Below are positions 6,416 through 14,718 of a stretch of DNA of 19,852 nt, one piece after another (position 1 is the first letter of the stretch; each line of letters opens with the position of its first letter). The DNA lies in the NCBI GenBank assembly GCA_937924555.1, contig CALDSN010000061.1:1-19852 (forward strand), read 5' to 3'. Under the pieces are notes generated by a model. The model saw only the letters and a list, made by a program, of their open reading frames with translations. It was not told the origin of the DNA and made no database searches. The position numbers and the translations under genes were made by a program. This DNA comes from an uncultured bacterium (GTDB taxonomy: Bacteria; Cloacimonadota; Cloacimonadia; Cloacimonadales; Cloacimonadaceae).

Positions 6416-7690
6416 TTAGAAACTTGTCTTATCTACGAAATTAAACGCATCAATCAGCATAGTCGGCACATACATCTCTGATGAAGCAAGTTCTGTGGCA
6501 CCAAGAGCTAAGATGCGTCTTGTGGCATCGTGCGGTATCTCATTGAAACGCAAATTATTTATTGCATGCTTCACCTTGCCGTTCTCGAAATATAGTACTC
6601 CGTCACGAGTCATTCCCGTAAGTTCGCCCGTCTTTCCATCCACAGTGCGGATATACCAAAAGCGGTTGATGATTAATCCTCTGGGTACCATCTGCATCAT
6701 CTGTTCCTCGCTGACATCTGCGCCGGGAATGTAAACATTATACCCGCTGCATGGTTTGGCATTCACTTTTTGCGCCCAATGACGATTGCAGGGCATATTC
6801 TGTAGCACACCGTTTTTCACCCAGCAAATCTCTTCCGCAGGGATGCCTTCGTGGTTATAGGGATCTGCGCTCAATTCTGGACGTTGCAGAGTAGAGTACC
6901 AGCTGAACTTGTCACCAAAGAAAGGTTTACCAAGTTGGTCGGTGAAAGGTGTGAAACCTTCATCGCTTTGACGTCGGCTCATCATCCAGCCCATGAACCA
7001 GATAAGCTCTTGCAAAGCACCGGGACGCAAGATAACAGCAATCTTCTCCGGCTCGAAACTCTGCATCCCTTGCAGTGCTTCCGCTTGAGCAGCTAAACGG
7101 GCAAAGTCCTTATCCAGGCTGAAGGGAGCGAAGCGCTTGGCATCATAATCCACCTTGGTTTCCACGCTACCTTTCTTCAAGGTCATGGAGTGAGCGAAGT
7201 TTGTGCTGCAATTACTGCCCACAAAGCCATTCTTGGTGAACATAAAGCTCTCTCCATAATGCTTTTCGGTCATGCCGGACACCGTAGCATCAATCGCTTT
7301 TGCTTTATTGATGGCTTGTTGCACAATCTCCACCATCTGCTTTGGTTGCAGGGCTTTGGTTTCGGCATCACAGTTATCCACTTCGGGAAGCTTTGCTGCA
7401 GCAGCCGTGGCAATGAACTCCGGATCTTCGGGAGCTAACTTTGCCATGTCCTCTGCGGTTTTTAACAGATAGGAGAGGGTGGCATCGTCGTCTTGGTTAA
7501 CCGTACAGCTTCCGGACTTTGTGCCAAATGATACATTGAGCGTAATTTCCAGCTTTTCCCCGGCAATGTGCTGGGTGATACCGTTTTGAGCAAAGCGGGT
7601 TTGATGGCTGTCACTCTTATTGAGATGCAGGCTGTAATCATCTGCTGTGCAGTGATTCTTGATATATAAGGCAATTTTCTCGGCGTTCAT
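6416..7690 (-). CDS. tldE: TldE/PmbA-family metalloprotease partner subunit
   Basis: The 424-residue protein matches the TldE (PmbA) half of the TldD/TldE heterodimer, which degrades unfolded peptides and matures some peptide products such as microcins and CcdA. Family traits visible here are the C-terminal part with GVLYFENGKVKHAINNLRFN followed by a segment ending SSEMYVPTMLIDAFNF, and a mid-protein R-P-G-A-L-Q-E-L where TldD has its HExxxH zinc site. TldE has no active site and acts as the partner subunit. The length is close to the roughly 450 residues of E. coli PmbA. The ATG at 7690 overlaps the tldD stop by four bases, with GGAGG six bases upstream, so the two are translationally coupled and should assemble as a pair. 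No signal peptide is seen, so it is cytoplasmic. Confidence 0.9.
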   Translation of the reverse strand: MNAEKIALYIKNHCTADDYSLHLNKSDSHQTRFAQNGITQHIAGEKLEITLNVSFGTKSGSCTVNQDDDATLSYLLKTAEDMAKLAPEDPEFIATAAAAKLPEVDNCDAETKALQPKQMVEIVQQAINKAKAIDATVSGMTEKHYGESFMFTKNGFVGSNCSTNFAHSMTLKKGSVETKVDYDAKRFAPFSLDKDFARLAAQAEALQGMQSFEPEKIAVILRPGALQELIWFMGWMMSRRQSDEGFTPFTDQLGKPFFGDKFSWYSTLQRPELSADPYNHEGIPAEEICWVKNGVLQNMPCNRHWAQKVNAKPCSGYNVYIPGADVSEEQMMQMVPRGLIINRFWYIRTVDGKTGELTGMTRDGVLYFENGKVKHAINNLRFNEIPHDATRRILALGATELASSEMYVPTMLIDAFNFVDKTSF

Positions 7691-9129
7691 TGGGAACCTC
7701 CCACACGGATATTGCGGAATCTTGCAGGCGCAGAACCATGGGTCATGCGTGCGCTTTGGCTGGGTTGTCCCTTACCACAGTTCACCACGCCAAAGGGTTG
7801 CCAAAAGCGTTCGTCGCAGATGGCATCGCAGCTGTTCCAAAACTCCGGATTGCATGATTTGTAGATAACCTTTTTTAGTGGCCTGAATAGCTTGCCATTC
7901 TTGACCTCCCAGAAGAAATCACCACCAAACTGGAAGTTTACGCGGTGCTGGTCGATAGAAAAGCTGCCTCTGCCTTGGATATACACGCCATCCTCGGTAT
8001 CGGCTATCAGTTCACCGGGGGTGAGGAGCTTGGTTCCGGGTAACAGATACAGGTTGGGGATGCGGTTAATAGGTTGGTCAAAGTAATATGTTGCCCGGTT
8101 ACACCCGCGGGAGTAATCCAAGCCAATCTCCATGGCAGTGTCCCTGGTGCTGCCATATTCGTTCAGTATGCCGTCTTTGATGATGTGCCATTTCTGTCCG
8201 GGCACTCCATCATCATCGAAACCGTGTGTTGCCAAGCCTTCTTTGAGGGTGTTATCGCCCACAAAATTCACAATCTCGCTGCCATAACGGTAGTTCTTCA
8301 GCTTTTCCGGAGTGGCAAAAGAGATGCCTGCATAGTCAGCTTCCCAACCCAGTACACGGTCAAGCTCTGTGGGGTGACCCACGCTTTCGTGCATGGTCAA
8401 TCCCAAATGGTTGGGGTCTAGGATAAGGCTGCGTCTTTGTTCAGGACCAAGCACATCTGCCTTGACTTTAATCAGCGCTTCCTCGGCAATCTGCTTTGCT
8501 TTGTCGATCAGGTTCAGGCTTTCAATCCATTCCCAACCAACCGCTCTGCCACCTTCATCGAAAGTGCGGCTTTGGCTGTCGCCGTTATGCACTGCAGTAG
8601 CGATAATCATAGGGTCAATGAACTGGGTGGTTACATCCAAGCGGGTGCCAAGAGTGCTGGCAAAGAGCTTTTCGTCCTTGTGGATAACCAGATAGAACAC
8701 GGCTTGCTTGATGCCCTCATAGGCAAGCATGGTACGGTTAACTTCCATCATCAGATCCACCTTTTCATGCAGCGGTACATCCAACGATTCAATCTTAACC
8801 GGGGTTTTGTAAGTGGCAATATAGCTACGCTCAGGGGCAAGACGGAGCTTCTTGGTCTTGTTCACCGATGCAGAAAGAGCAGCTATATCCACAGCTTTTT
8901 GCACCGTGGCAAGCACCGCTTCATCGCTGAATACATTGGAATGGGCAAAGCCCCAAGCACCGTCCTTGAACACACGGATGCCATAGCCATAAAGCACTTC
9001 AGTGTTAGTGTGCTTCAGGGAAAGATTTTGCAGGTATATCACCTGGTCTGTGGTCTTTTGTATGCGGATGTCTGCGTACTCAGCCCCGAGGCTGGCAGCG
9101 GCATTCATGGCGAGATCCAGATATTTCAT
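7687..9129 (-). CDS. tldD: TldD zinc metalloprotease
   Basis: The 480-residue protein is the catalytic subunit of TldD/TldE, about the length of E. coli TldD (481). The zinc site is HESVGH (His247, Glu248, His252) in LTMHESVGHPTELDR. The C-terminal VVNCGKGQPSQSARMTHGSA, with Cys451, is the conserved block that supplies a further metal ligand in the family. The segment IADTEDGVYIQGRGSFSID is also typical. In the family TldD cleaves unstructured peptides threaded between the two subunits; the natural substrate here is unknown and no peptide precursor is visible nearby. AAGGAG precedes ATG 9129. The gene begins 14 bases after the stop of the small membrane protein and overlaps tldE by four bases, so the three form one operon. 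Confidence 0.95.
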   Translation of the reverse strand: MKYLDLAMNAAASLGAEYADIRIQKTTDQVIYLQNLSLKHTNTEVLYGYGIRVFKDGAWGFAHSNVFSDEAVLATVQKAVDIAALSASVNKTKKLRLAPERSYIATYKTPVKIESLDVPLHEKVDLMMEVNRTMLAYEGIKQAVFYLVIHKDEKLFASTLGTRLDVTTQFIDPMIIATAVHNGDSQSRTFDEGGRAVGWEWIESLNLIDKAKQIAEEALIKVKADVLGPEQRRSLILDPNHLGLTMHESVGHPTELDRVLGWEADYAGISFATPEKLKNYRYGSEIVNFVGDNTLKEGLATHGFDDDGVPGQKWHIIKDGILNEYGSTRDTAMEIGLDYSRGCNRATYYFDQPINRIPNLYLLPGTKLLTPGELIADTEDGVYIQGRGSFSIDQHRVNFQFGGDFFWEVKNGKLFRPLKKVIYKSCNPEFWNSCDAICDERFWQPFGVVNCGKGQPSQSARMTHGSAPARFRNIRVGGSQ

Positions 9130-9143
9130 ATAATCTCCTTAGT

Positions 9144-9440
9144 TTAACCAAAAATGGTGGCAGCTTTAATTACCCAAGCAGTGAACTGCCCGACAAATAT
9201 CGCACATATCAGCATATAAATCGCGATGATAATAAGAAACGCTTTGGCAAAATTGCTACGATTGGGGTTATCTGTATTGCCGAAAGCCCAGATGAACATA
9301 ACGACGATATTCACCACCGGTAAAACACTTAAAACTAATACTACAACCCAATCTATCACTCTCATCACCGGGGCAATGCTGTTGTCGATCAAATTGGGAC
9401 TGTAATCGTCATCTGTGCTACCTTTCAAGTACTCATCCAT
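9144..9440 (-). CDS. Small membrane protein with two predicted helices, unknown function
   Basis: The 98-residue protein has an acidic, polar N-terminus (MDEYLKGSTDDDYSPN) followed by two hydrophobic segments, about 27-50 (VIDWVVVLVLSVLPVVNIVV) and about 66-90 (FLIIIAIYMLICAIFVGQF). They are joined by a polar loop containing NTDNPNRSNF. The pattern suggests an inner-membrane protein with both helices anchored by an N-terminal cytoplasmic or periplasmic tail. I do not recognise a characterised family. I start at ATG 9440 because AAAGGAG lies just upstream; the longer frame from 9494 lacks support. It stands first in the operon with tldD and tldE, 14 bases before tldD, so a link to proteolysis at the membrane is possible but unproven. 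Confidence 0.75.
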   Translation of the reverse strand: MDEYLKGSTDDDYSPNLIDNSIAPVMRVIDWVVVLVLSVLPVVNIVVMFIWAFGNTDNPNRSNFAKAFLIIIAIYMLICAIFVGQFTAWVIKAATIFG

Positions 9441-9511
9441 CCCTTCTCCTTTCCACAAAGATATTCCCCCAAACATCCGGGATATCACCTGCATTTAGCA
9501 GATAATGTGAG

Positions 9512-9541
9512 AAGCAGCGTGGAACTAAACCCACGCTGCTT
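9512..9541 (-). terminator. Strong hairpin after pyrF, probable terminator
   Basis: A perfect 11-bp stem, AAGCAGCGTGG (9512-9522) with CCACGCTGCTT (9531-9541), encloses an eight-base loop. It starts nine bases after the pyrF stop codon and lies before the next minus-strand gene. The T-run is poor (the stem ends in CTT followed by CTCACATT), so termination may be partial. Confidence 0.6.
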
Positions 9542-9550
9542 ATTAACAAA

Positions 9551-10399
9551 TTATGAAAGGGCAGCTCGGCAATGCTCAGCTAGTTTGCGGGCTTCTTCTC
9601 CGGCAAGTGTATCGAAGTTGTTGCCACTCCCGGCAAAGATTATCCCGCGTGAACTGTTTATCAGTATATTGGGCTGCTCTTTGCTGTCTATGGCATCGCT
9701 CAGAACGGCATCCATGTCTCCACCTTGTGCACCTACCCCGGGTATTAAAATCATTCTTCCCGGAAGCAAAGCACGCATGCTGCGGAGCTCTTCCCTTTGA
9801 GTTGCACCAACCACAGCACCAAGCTTGTCGCAGGGGTAGGCTTGCATCCAAGAGGCAATTTTGGCTGCCAGATGCGAGGGATAGGAGGTGCGTCTGTCCC
9901 CACTATCCTTTGGTTTGAGGAAATCCATAGCAGAAGGATTGGAGGTTAGGCACAATGCAAAGGCAAAGGCATTCTCCTGCTTCATCACAGGAGCCATCAC
10001 ATCAGCCCCCATAAGAGGGTTAAGCGTGATGGCATCCACCACCATATTCTCGAAGAAAGCATGCACATAAGCCTGCATGGTATTGCCGATATCGCCCACT
10101 TTGCAATCCAGAATCACAGGTATTTCTTCCGGGATGTGCTCCATGGTCATATACAACGCATCCAGTCCACGCATCCCATCTGCAAGATAAAAAGCCAAAT
10201 TGGGCTTGTAGGCAAGGGCATAGGGGTGGGTGGCATCAATTATCCGGCGGTTGAACTCCCAAATGGGGTTCTCTGCTTTCTGCACACATTCGGGTAAGCG
10301 GCTGAACTCAGAATCAAGCCCCACACAGAGCAGGGACTTGGTGGCAGTAAAACGCTCGTTACACTTAGACCAAAACGATTTTGACACTATCTTCCCCAT
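9551..10399 (-). CDS. pyrF: Orotidine 5'-phosphate decarboxylase (subfamily 2)
   Basis: The 282-residue enzyme converts OMP to UMP, the last step of de novo UMP synthesis. It has the long form (subfamily 2) sequence: LLCVGLDSEFSRLP near the N-terminus, AYKPNLAFY (64-72), and the catalytic DCKVGDIGNT (98-107, Lys100). The phosphate-binding PGVGAQGGD lies at 220-228, followed by NSSRGIIFAG (248-257). The start overlaps the last 35 bases of pyrR, with only a weak GGAAG before ATG 10399. A later in-frame GTG (residue 5) is a possible start. Translation is probably coupled to pyrR. It is the last gene of the operon that begins with the carboxyltransferase at 14668, and a hairpin follows its stop. 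Confidence 0.94.
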   Translation of the reverse strand: MGKIVSKSFWSKCNERFTATKSLLCVGLDSEFSRLPECVQKAENPIWEFNRRIIDATHPYALAYKPNLAFYLADGMRGLDALYMTMEHIPEEIPVILDCKVGDIGNTMQAYVHAFFENMVVDAITLNPLMGADVMAPVMKQENAFAFALCLTSNPSAMDFLKPKDSGDRRTSYPSHLAAKIASWMQAYPCDKLGAVVGATQREELRSMRALLPGRMILIPGVGAQGGDMDAVLSDAIDSKEQPNILINSSRGIIFAGSGNNFDTLAGEEARKLAEHCRAALS

Positions 10400-10901
10400 C
10401 TGTGTCTTCCAGAGACACCTTGATTATTTCCTCTTTGGAAGTGGGTACGTTCTTGCCCACATAGTCTGCCTTTAAGGGCAATTCACGGTGTCCGCGGTCG
10501 ATCAACACGGCAAGCTGTATTTGCTTCGGTCTGCCAAAATCCATCAGGGCATCGATGGCTGCACGAACAGTGCGTCCTGTATAAAGCACATCATCCACCA
10601 ACACCACGATGGCATCATCCAGCTCGAAGTTTAGCTGAGAGCCTTTAATTACAGGCTGATGCGAGATGGTGGAAAGGTCATCACGATAAAGCGTTATATC
10701 CAGGATGCCCACGGGCACTTCCTGATTGGAGATAAGCTTCAAATAGGCGGAAAGTCTCTCGGCTATAGGCACTCCGCGGGAACGGATGCCTACAAGGCGT
10801 ATCTTCTCCAAGCCACGGTTCTGCTCAATAATCTCATGCGCCATGCGTTGCAGGCTGCGCTCCATCTGAGCCTTGTCCATAATCTGGCTTTTGGTCTGCA
10901 T
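10365..10901 (-). CDS. pyrR: Bifunctional PyrR: pyrimidine operon regulator / uracil phosphoribosyltransferase
   Basis: The 178-residue protein belongs to the PyrR family of type I phosphoribosyltransferases. The PRPP-binding loop is VVLVDDVLYTGRT (99-111); other family marks are VGIRSRGVPIAERL (37-50), DITLYRDDL (68-76) and VLIDRGHRELP (132-142). In many bacteria PyrR binds pyr mRNA when UMP is high and promotes attenuation, and also makes UMP from uracil. I found no obvious PyrR-binding leader in this window: only 19 bases separate it from the upstream biotin-carrier gene. Any control of its own operon would therefore act elsewhere, or it may serve mainly as an enzyme. ATG 10901 follows AAGGAG at six-base spacing. 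The 3' end overlaps pyrF by 35 bases. Confidence 0.94.
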   Translation of the reverse strand: MQTKSQIMDKAQMERSLQRMAHEIIEQNRGLEKIRLVGIRSRGVPIAERLSAYLKLISNQEVPVGILDITLYRDDLSTISHQPVIKGSQLNFELDDAIVVLVDDVLYTGRTVRAAIDALMDFGRPKQIQLAVLIDRGHRELPLKADYVGKNVPTSKEEIIKVSLEDTDGEDSVKIVLV

Positions 10902-10920
10902 TATTCTCTCCTTCGGGGGA

Positions 10921-12906
10921 TCAATCGGGTTTGATTACTGCCAGCACATCACCTTTACCCACGTTTGCCCCGGAGGCAAAGGGAGCTGCCACAAGGGTGC
11001 CTGCAACGGGTGAAGGGATGTTGTTATACATCTTCATGGCTTCCAGCACCAACACGGTTTCTCCGTGTTTCACCTTATCACCAATCTGCTTTTCATACTT
11101 AACAAACATGCCGGGCATAGGGCTGGCGATGGGGGTTCCACCCTCAACGGCAACAACCGGAGCAGGAGTGGCAGGGGCTGCCTGCGACACCGGAGTGGGA
11201 GCTGGAACAGCCTGAGGCGTAGGTGCAGGACTTCCGGCTTTGGGGGCAGGACGGCTGCTCACCACTCTGGGTGCAGCACCTTTCTCGGACACTTCTACAA
11301 GGTAATAGTTACCGTCCACATACACATCAAATTGGCGTACATCTTCGGGCTTGGCGGGGGCTTCTGGTTTGTCTATCATGTTACCTGCTTTGGCTTTTTT
11401 ACAAAGCTCTTCTTCTTTTTTAACATCTTCAAGGGTTTTGGCTTTCATATCTTCCGGCATGGGCTCCATACCGTGCTTAATCTTCAGGAATTTCTTGCCC
11501 GTCAGGTTGTACAGGGCTACAATAAGCTCTTCATCAATACTCTTGGCAAGTCCTTCGCATTGAGTGTGCACATCTGCCATAGCCGGCTCGATCACATCAC
11601 CGGGACGGCAAAAGATAGGCTGTTCTCCACGCGGGTAGCCAATCAAGGCTTTCTTCTGCACTTCCGGGTCTATGGGCAGGGTTGTTTTACCATACAAGCC
11701 GTAACAGAGGTCTTTAACCTGCTCGGTGATGCGGGCATACTCACCTGGTTTAGTATCAAACAAAGCATTGTTCACCGCTTGGATACCCACAATCTGACTG
11801 GTGGGGGTAACCAATGGTATCATGCCTAGGTCTTTGCGCACCTTGGGGATTTCTTTGAACACATCATCAAGTTTATCTAACTCTTCCATCTGCCTAAGCT
11901 GATTCACCAGGTTGGAAAGCATTCCGCCCGGTGTTTGGTGAATAATCACATCCGTGTCGATGATGGAATACTTGGTGTTATCGGCAAAATGCAGATACTT
12001 GGGGATATCCTTCTCCATTTCCTTGCCAATTGCATTAAGCAGCTTAAGATCAAAGCCCGTATCACGGTTCGTACCGAGCAAGCTGCTAACCAGAGGCTCA
12101 ACCGCAGGGTGTGAGGTGCGATAAGCATAAGGTGCCATGCAGGTGTCGATGATATCCACTCCCGCTTCAATGGCTTTGAACAGGGCAAGATCACCCATTC
12201 CGGAGGTAAAATGTGTATGCAGGTGAATGGGCACCTTCACATTCTCTTTTAGCGCTCTAACAAGGTTATAGGCATCATACGGGGCAACCAAGCCCGCCAT
12301 GTCCTTGATGGCAATGGTATCTGCGCCCATCTCTTCCAGTTGCTTCGCTTTTTGCACATAGTAGTCGATATTGTATATCTCACCGCCCATCCGCAATTCA
12401 GTAAGCGAGTAGCATATCGTGCCCTGGAAGTGTTTTTTATTCTTCTTTATTGCTTTAACCGCGGTTTCAAAGTTGCGGAAGTCGTTAAGCGCATCGAACA
12501 CGCGGAAGATATCTATACCATTATCACAGCAGCGTTGCACAAAAGCATCCACCACATCATCGGCATAGTTCTGGTAACCAACCAGGTTTTGCCCTCTCAA
12601 CAGCATGGAGAAGGGAGTCCGTTTGATATGTTCCTTCAGGATGCGGATGCGTTCCCAGGGATCTTCCCCCAAATAGCGGTGCATGGTGTCGAAGGTTGCT
12701 CCACCCCACACTTCCATAGAGTAGAACCCAACTTCATCCATCTGTTTTGCCACATGCAGCATATCTTCAGTTCTGCCACGAGTGGCAAAAAGGGACTGGT
12801 GTCCATCGCGGAATGTAAGGTCTTGTATCTTTATTGGATTAGCAGCTTTGGGGCGGTCTGCCTCATAGCGCATTGTTGTCATCTCCAGAACGCCATGTTT
12901 GTCCAT
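10921..12906 (-). CDS. Biotin-dependent pyruvate/oxaloacetate carboxyltransferase fused to biotin carrier (transcarboxylase 5S + 1.3S, or OadA/PycB)
   Basis: The 661-residue protein has an HMGL-like TIM barrel (about 24-300) with TFRDGHQSL, the probably carboxylated lysine Lys201 in AIKDMAG, and metal-binding HLHTH (228-232). A conserved carboxylase domain follows (about 310-510), then a Pro/Ala-rich linker (about 551-590) and a biotinyl domain (about 592-660) with EAMKM, biotin on Lys625. It transfers CO2 between biotin and pyruvate/oxaloacetate. The same architecture occurs in oxaloacetate decarboxylase alpha and pyruvate carboxylase subunit B. The neighbouring acyl-CoA carboxyltransferase and small subunit favour methylmalonyl-CoA:pyruvate transcarboxylase, in which this chain corresponds to the 5S and 1.3S subunits of the Propionibacterium enzyme. 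No biotin carboxylase or membrane beta subunit is in the window, so the assignment rests on context. ATG 12906 has AGAGGAG six bases upstream. It begins 11 bases after the small subunit gene. Confidence 0.9.
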   Translation of the reverse strand: MDKHGVLEMTTMRYEADRPKAANPIKIQDLTFRDGHQSLFATRGRTEDMLHVAKQMDEVGFYSMEVWGGATFDTMHRYLGEDPWERIRILKEHIKRTPFSMLLRGQNLVGYQNYADDVVDAFVQRCCDNGIDIFRVFDALNDFRNFETAVKAIKKNKKHFQGTICYSLTELRMGGEIYNIDYYVQKAKQLEEMGADTIAIKDMAGLVAPYDAYNLVRALKENVKVPIHLHTHFTSGMGDLALFKAIEAGVDIIDTCMAPYAYRTSHPAVEPLVSSLLGTNRDTGFDLKLLNAIGKEMEKDIPKYLHFADNTKYSIIDTDVIIHQTPGGMLSNLVNQLRQMEELDKLDDVFKEIPKVRKDLGMIPLVTPTSQIVGIQAVNNALFDTKPGEYARITEQVKDLCYGLYGKTTLPIDPEVQKKALIGYPRGEQPIFCRPGDVIEPAMADVHTQCEGLAKSIDEELIVALYNLTGKKFLKIKHGMEPMPEDMKAKTLEDVKKEEELCKKAKAGNMIDKPEAPAKPEDVRQFDVYVDGNYYLVEVSEKGAAPRVVSSRPAPKAGSPAPTPQAVPAPTPVSQAAPATPAPVVAVEGGTPIASPMPGMFVKYEKQIGDKVKHGETVLVLEAMKMYNNIPSPVAGTLVAAPFASGANVGKGDVLAVIKPD

Positions 12907-12917
12907 TCTGTTCTCCT

Positions 12918-13106
12918 CTATCTGCTTCTTTTAATTATTCGGCGTTGGCATATATCCCTATACTGCATGGTAAGTTGCCTGCCATTGGCTGCATAGGGAT
13001 GGGTTGGGTTTCCTGGCTTGGGGGCAATATATCCCGGAGCATCATTTTCCCCGGTGATGAGGGCAATAACTGCGCTTATTGCGGCTAATTCATTCTTGTC
13101 CTTCAT
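12918..13106 (-). CDS. 62-residue OadG-tail-like small subunit of the carboxyltransferase complex
   Basis: The peptide begins MKDKNELAAISAVIALITG, an amphipathic alanine-rich stretch like the E-E-x-x-A-A-I-x-A-A-I segment in the cytosolic tail of decarboxylase gamma chains (OadG) and of small acyl-CoA carboxylase subunits. It ends HPYAANGRQLTMQYRDICQRR, which recalls the W-x-x-A-G-R-x-x-x-M-x-x-R close of that tail. The N-terminal membrane helix of true OadG is missing, so this would be a soluble version. The gene lies between the two carboxyltransferase genes with gaps of 8 and 11 bases, has AGGTGA overlapping the upstream stop as its ribosome binding site, and so is almost certainly translated with them. 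I infer a role in holding the biotin carrier and carboxyltransferase together. The family resemblance is from memory of the pattern. Confidence 0.78.
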   Translation of the reverse strand: MKDKNELAAISAVIALITGENDAPGYIAPKPGNPTHPYAANGRQLTMQYRDICQRRIIKRSR

Positions 13107-13114
13107 CTTTTCAC

Positions 13115-14668
13115 CTATGCGGGGATGTTACCATGCTTTTTGGGTGGTAAGCTTTCGCTCTTGGTGGAGAGAATCTCCAGGCCGTCAATGAGGCGTTTGC
13201 GTGTTTCGGAAGGCAATATAACCGCATCCACATATCCGCGTGAAGCAGCCACGTAGGGATTATTGAACTGCTCTTCGTAAATCTGGATCATCTCGGCACG
13301 CTTGGCATTCTGGTCTTCGGCACCGGTAATTTCCTTGCGGAAGATGATATTGGCTGCACCCTGTGCACCCATCACGGCAATCTCGCTGCTGGGCCAGGCA
13401 AATACCATGTCTGCACCCAGATGTCTGCTGCTCATGGCGATATAACTTCCGCCATAATCCTTGCGGGTAACCACGGTAAGTTTGGGCACTGTTGCTTCGG
13501 AATAGCACCACAGAAGTTTAGCTCCATGGCGGATAATCCCGTTCCATTCCTGATGCGTTCCCGGTAGGTAACCGGGCACGTCCACAAAGGTGACCAAGGG
13601 AATGTTGAAGGCATCGCAGAAGCGGATAAAACGGGTAGCTTTATCGGAAGCATCGATGTCCAAACATCCGGCAAGCACCTTTGGCTGATTGGCAATGATG
13701 CCAACCGTGCGTCCGTTCAGCCTGCCAAAGCCCACAATGATATTCTGGGCATAATAATAATGTGGCTCGAAGAATATGCCGTCATCCACCACACTGTGAA
13801 TAACATCGCGCATATCATAGCTCATCTTGGGACTATCCGGGATAATGCTATCCAGCTCCGGGCAAAGCCTCCAGGGGTCGTCTCCACTCTCTAAACGGGG
13901 AGCATCTTCCATATTGTTTGCCGGTAAGTAGGAAAGCAGCATTTTTATCTGTTCAATCGCATCGGCATCGCTTTCACAGGCAAAGTGCGCATTTCCACTA
14001 CGGCTGTTATGCGCCATGGCACCGCCCAATTCTTCCTGCGTGGTATCCTCTCCGGTTACCGCACGAATAACATCCGGTCCTGTGATGAACATAAAGCTGG
14101 TATTCTTTACCATGAACACAAAGTCCGTCATCGCGGGAGAATACACTGCCCCACCGGCACATGGTCCCATAATGGCGGTTAGCTGCGGAATAACACCACT
14201 GGCGCGAGAATTGCGGAAGAATATGTCTCCATAACCCCTAAGGGCATCCACACCTTCTTGGATGCGTGCTCCGCCGGAATCGTTGATGCCAACGATGGGC
14301 ACACCGCTCTTGAGCGCCATATCCATCACCTTGCAAATCTTGGCAGCGTGCATTTCGCCCAGACTGCCTCCACGGGCTGTGAAGTCCTGCGAAAAGGCAA
14401 AGACCGGGCGTCCATTAACCATTCCATGACCTGTAACAACGCCGTCGGAGGGAATTTCTATCTTCTCCATGCCAAAGTTGTCGCATCTGTGGGATACAAA
14501 CATATCCAATTCACGAAAGGTTCCTTCATCAAACAGCATATCCAGCCGTTCACGGGCAGTAAGCTTTGAGCCTTGTTTTTGTTTTTCAATTGCTTTTTCG
14601 CCACCCATTTGCTTGGTTTTGGCTTCTTTATCCAGCAATTTCTGTATTGCATCTTTGGTAGATAGCAT
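13115..14668 (-). CDS. Acyl-CoA carboxyltransferase (methylmalonyl-CoA decarboxylase alpha / transcarboxylase 12S / PccB family)
   Basis: The 517-residue protein is a carboxyltransferase of two crotonase-like halves, which moves CO2 between a biotin carrier and propionyl-CoA/methylmalonyl-CoA. The N-half shows KLTARERLDMLFDEG (35-49), FSQDFTARGGSLGEMHAAK (92-110), the oxyanion site SGGARIQEG (131-139) and GPCAGGAVYSPAMTDF (168-183). The C-half shows FVDVPGYLPGTHQEWNGIIR (361-380), GGSYIAMSSRHLGAD (406-420) and MGAQGAANIIF (433-443). Length and motifs match methylmalonyl-CoA decarboxylase alpha and PccB. Acyl-chain specificity is inferred from family and context. It is the first gene of the set, followed after eight bases by the small subunit. 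ATG 14668 has GAGGA seven bases upstream. In the cell it should link methylmalonyl-CoA to oxaloacetate formation without ATP. Confidence 0.93.
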   Translation of the reverse strand: MLSTKDAIQKLLDKEAKTKQMGGEKAIEKQKQGSKLTARERLDMLFDEGTFRELDMFVSHRCDNFGMEKIEIPSDGVVTGHGMVNGRPVFAFSQDFTARGGSLGEMHAAKICKVMDMALKSGVPIVGINDSGGARIQEGVDALRGYGDIFFRNSRASGVIPQLTAIMGPCAGGAVYSPAMTDFVFMVKNTSFMFITGPDVIRAVTGEDTTQEELGGAMAHNSRSGNAHFACESDADAIEQIKMLLSYLPANNMEDAPRLESGDDPWRLCPELDSIIPDSPKMSYDMRDVIHSVVDDGIFFEPHYYYAQNIIVGFGRLNGRTVGIIANQPKVLAGCLDIDASDKATRFIRFCDAFNIPLVTFVDVPGYLPGTHQEWNGIIRHGAKLLWCYSEATVPKLTVVTRKDYGGSYIAMSSRHLGADMVFAWPSSEIAVMGAQGAANIIFRKEITGAEDQNAKRAEMIQIYEEQFNNPYVAASRGYVDAVILPSETRKRLIDGLEILSTKSESLPPKKHGNIPA

Positions 14669-14718
14669 CAGCTTTCCTCTTTATGTATAATATTTACTTA
14701 TCTATCCGGGCTACCGGG

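Noticed and set aside
8437..9147. 236-codon plus-strand open frame
   Set aside because: It lies opposite tldD, whose motifs and start are clear.
11065..11829. 254-codon plus-strand open frame
   Set aside because: It is a shadow of the biotin-carrier carboxyltransferase on the other strand and shows low-complexity, non-protein-like composition.
12340..12996. 218-codon plus-strand open frame
   Set aside because: It is opposite the HMGL barrel of the carboxyltransferase and the small subunit gene; no family pattern is visible.
10921..14668. Sodium-pumping oxaloacetate or methylmalonyl-CoA decarboxylase
   Set aside because: No multi-helix beta subunit and no membrane helix in the small subunit are present; a soluble transcarboxylase fits better, though a beta subunit encoded elsewhere cannot be excluded.
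14690..14718. CCGG-CCGG hairpin as a terminator between lipoprotein and carboxyltransferase genes
   Set aside because: The stem is only four base pairs and no T-run follows.
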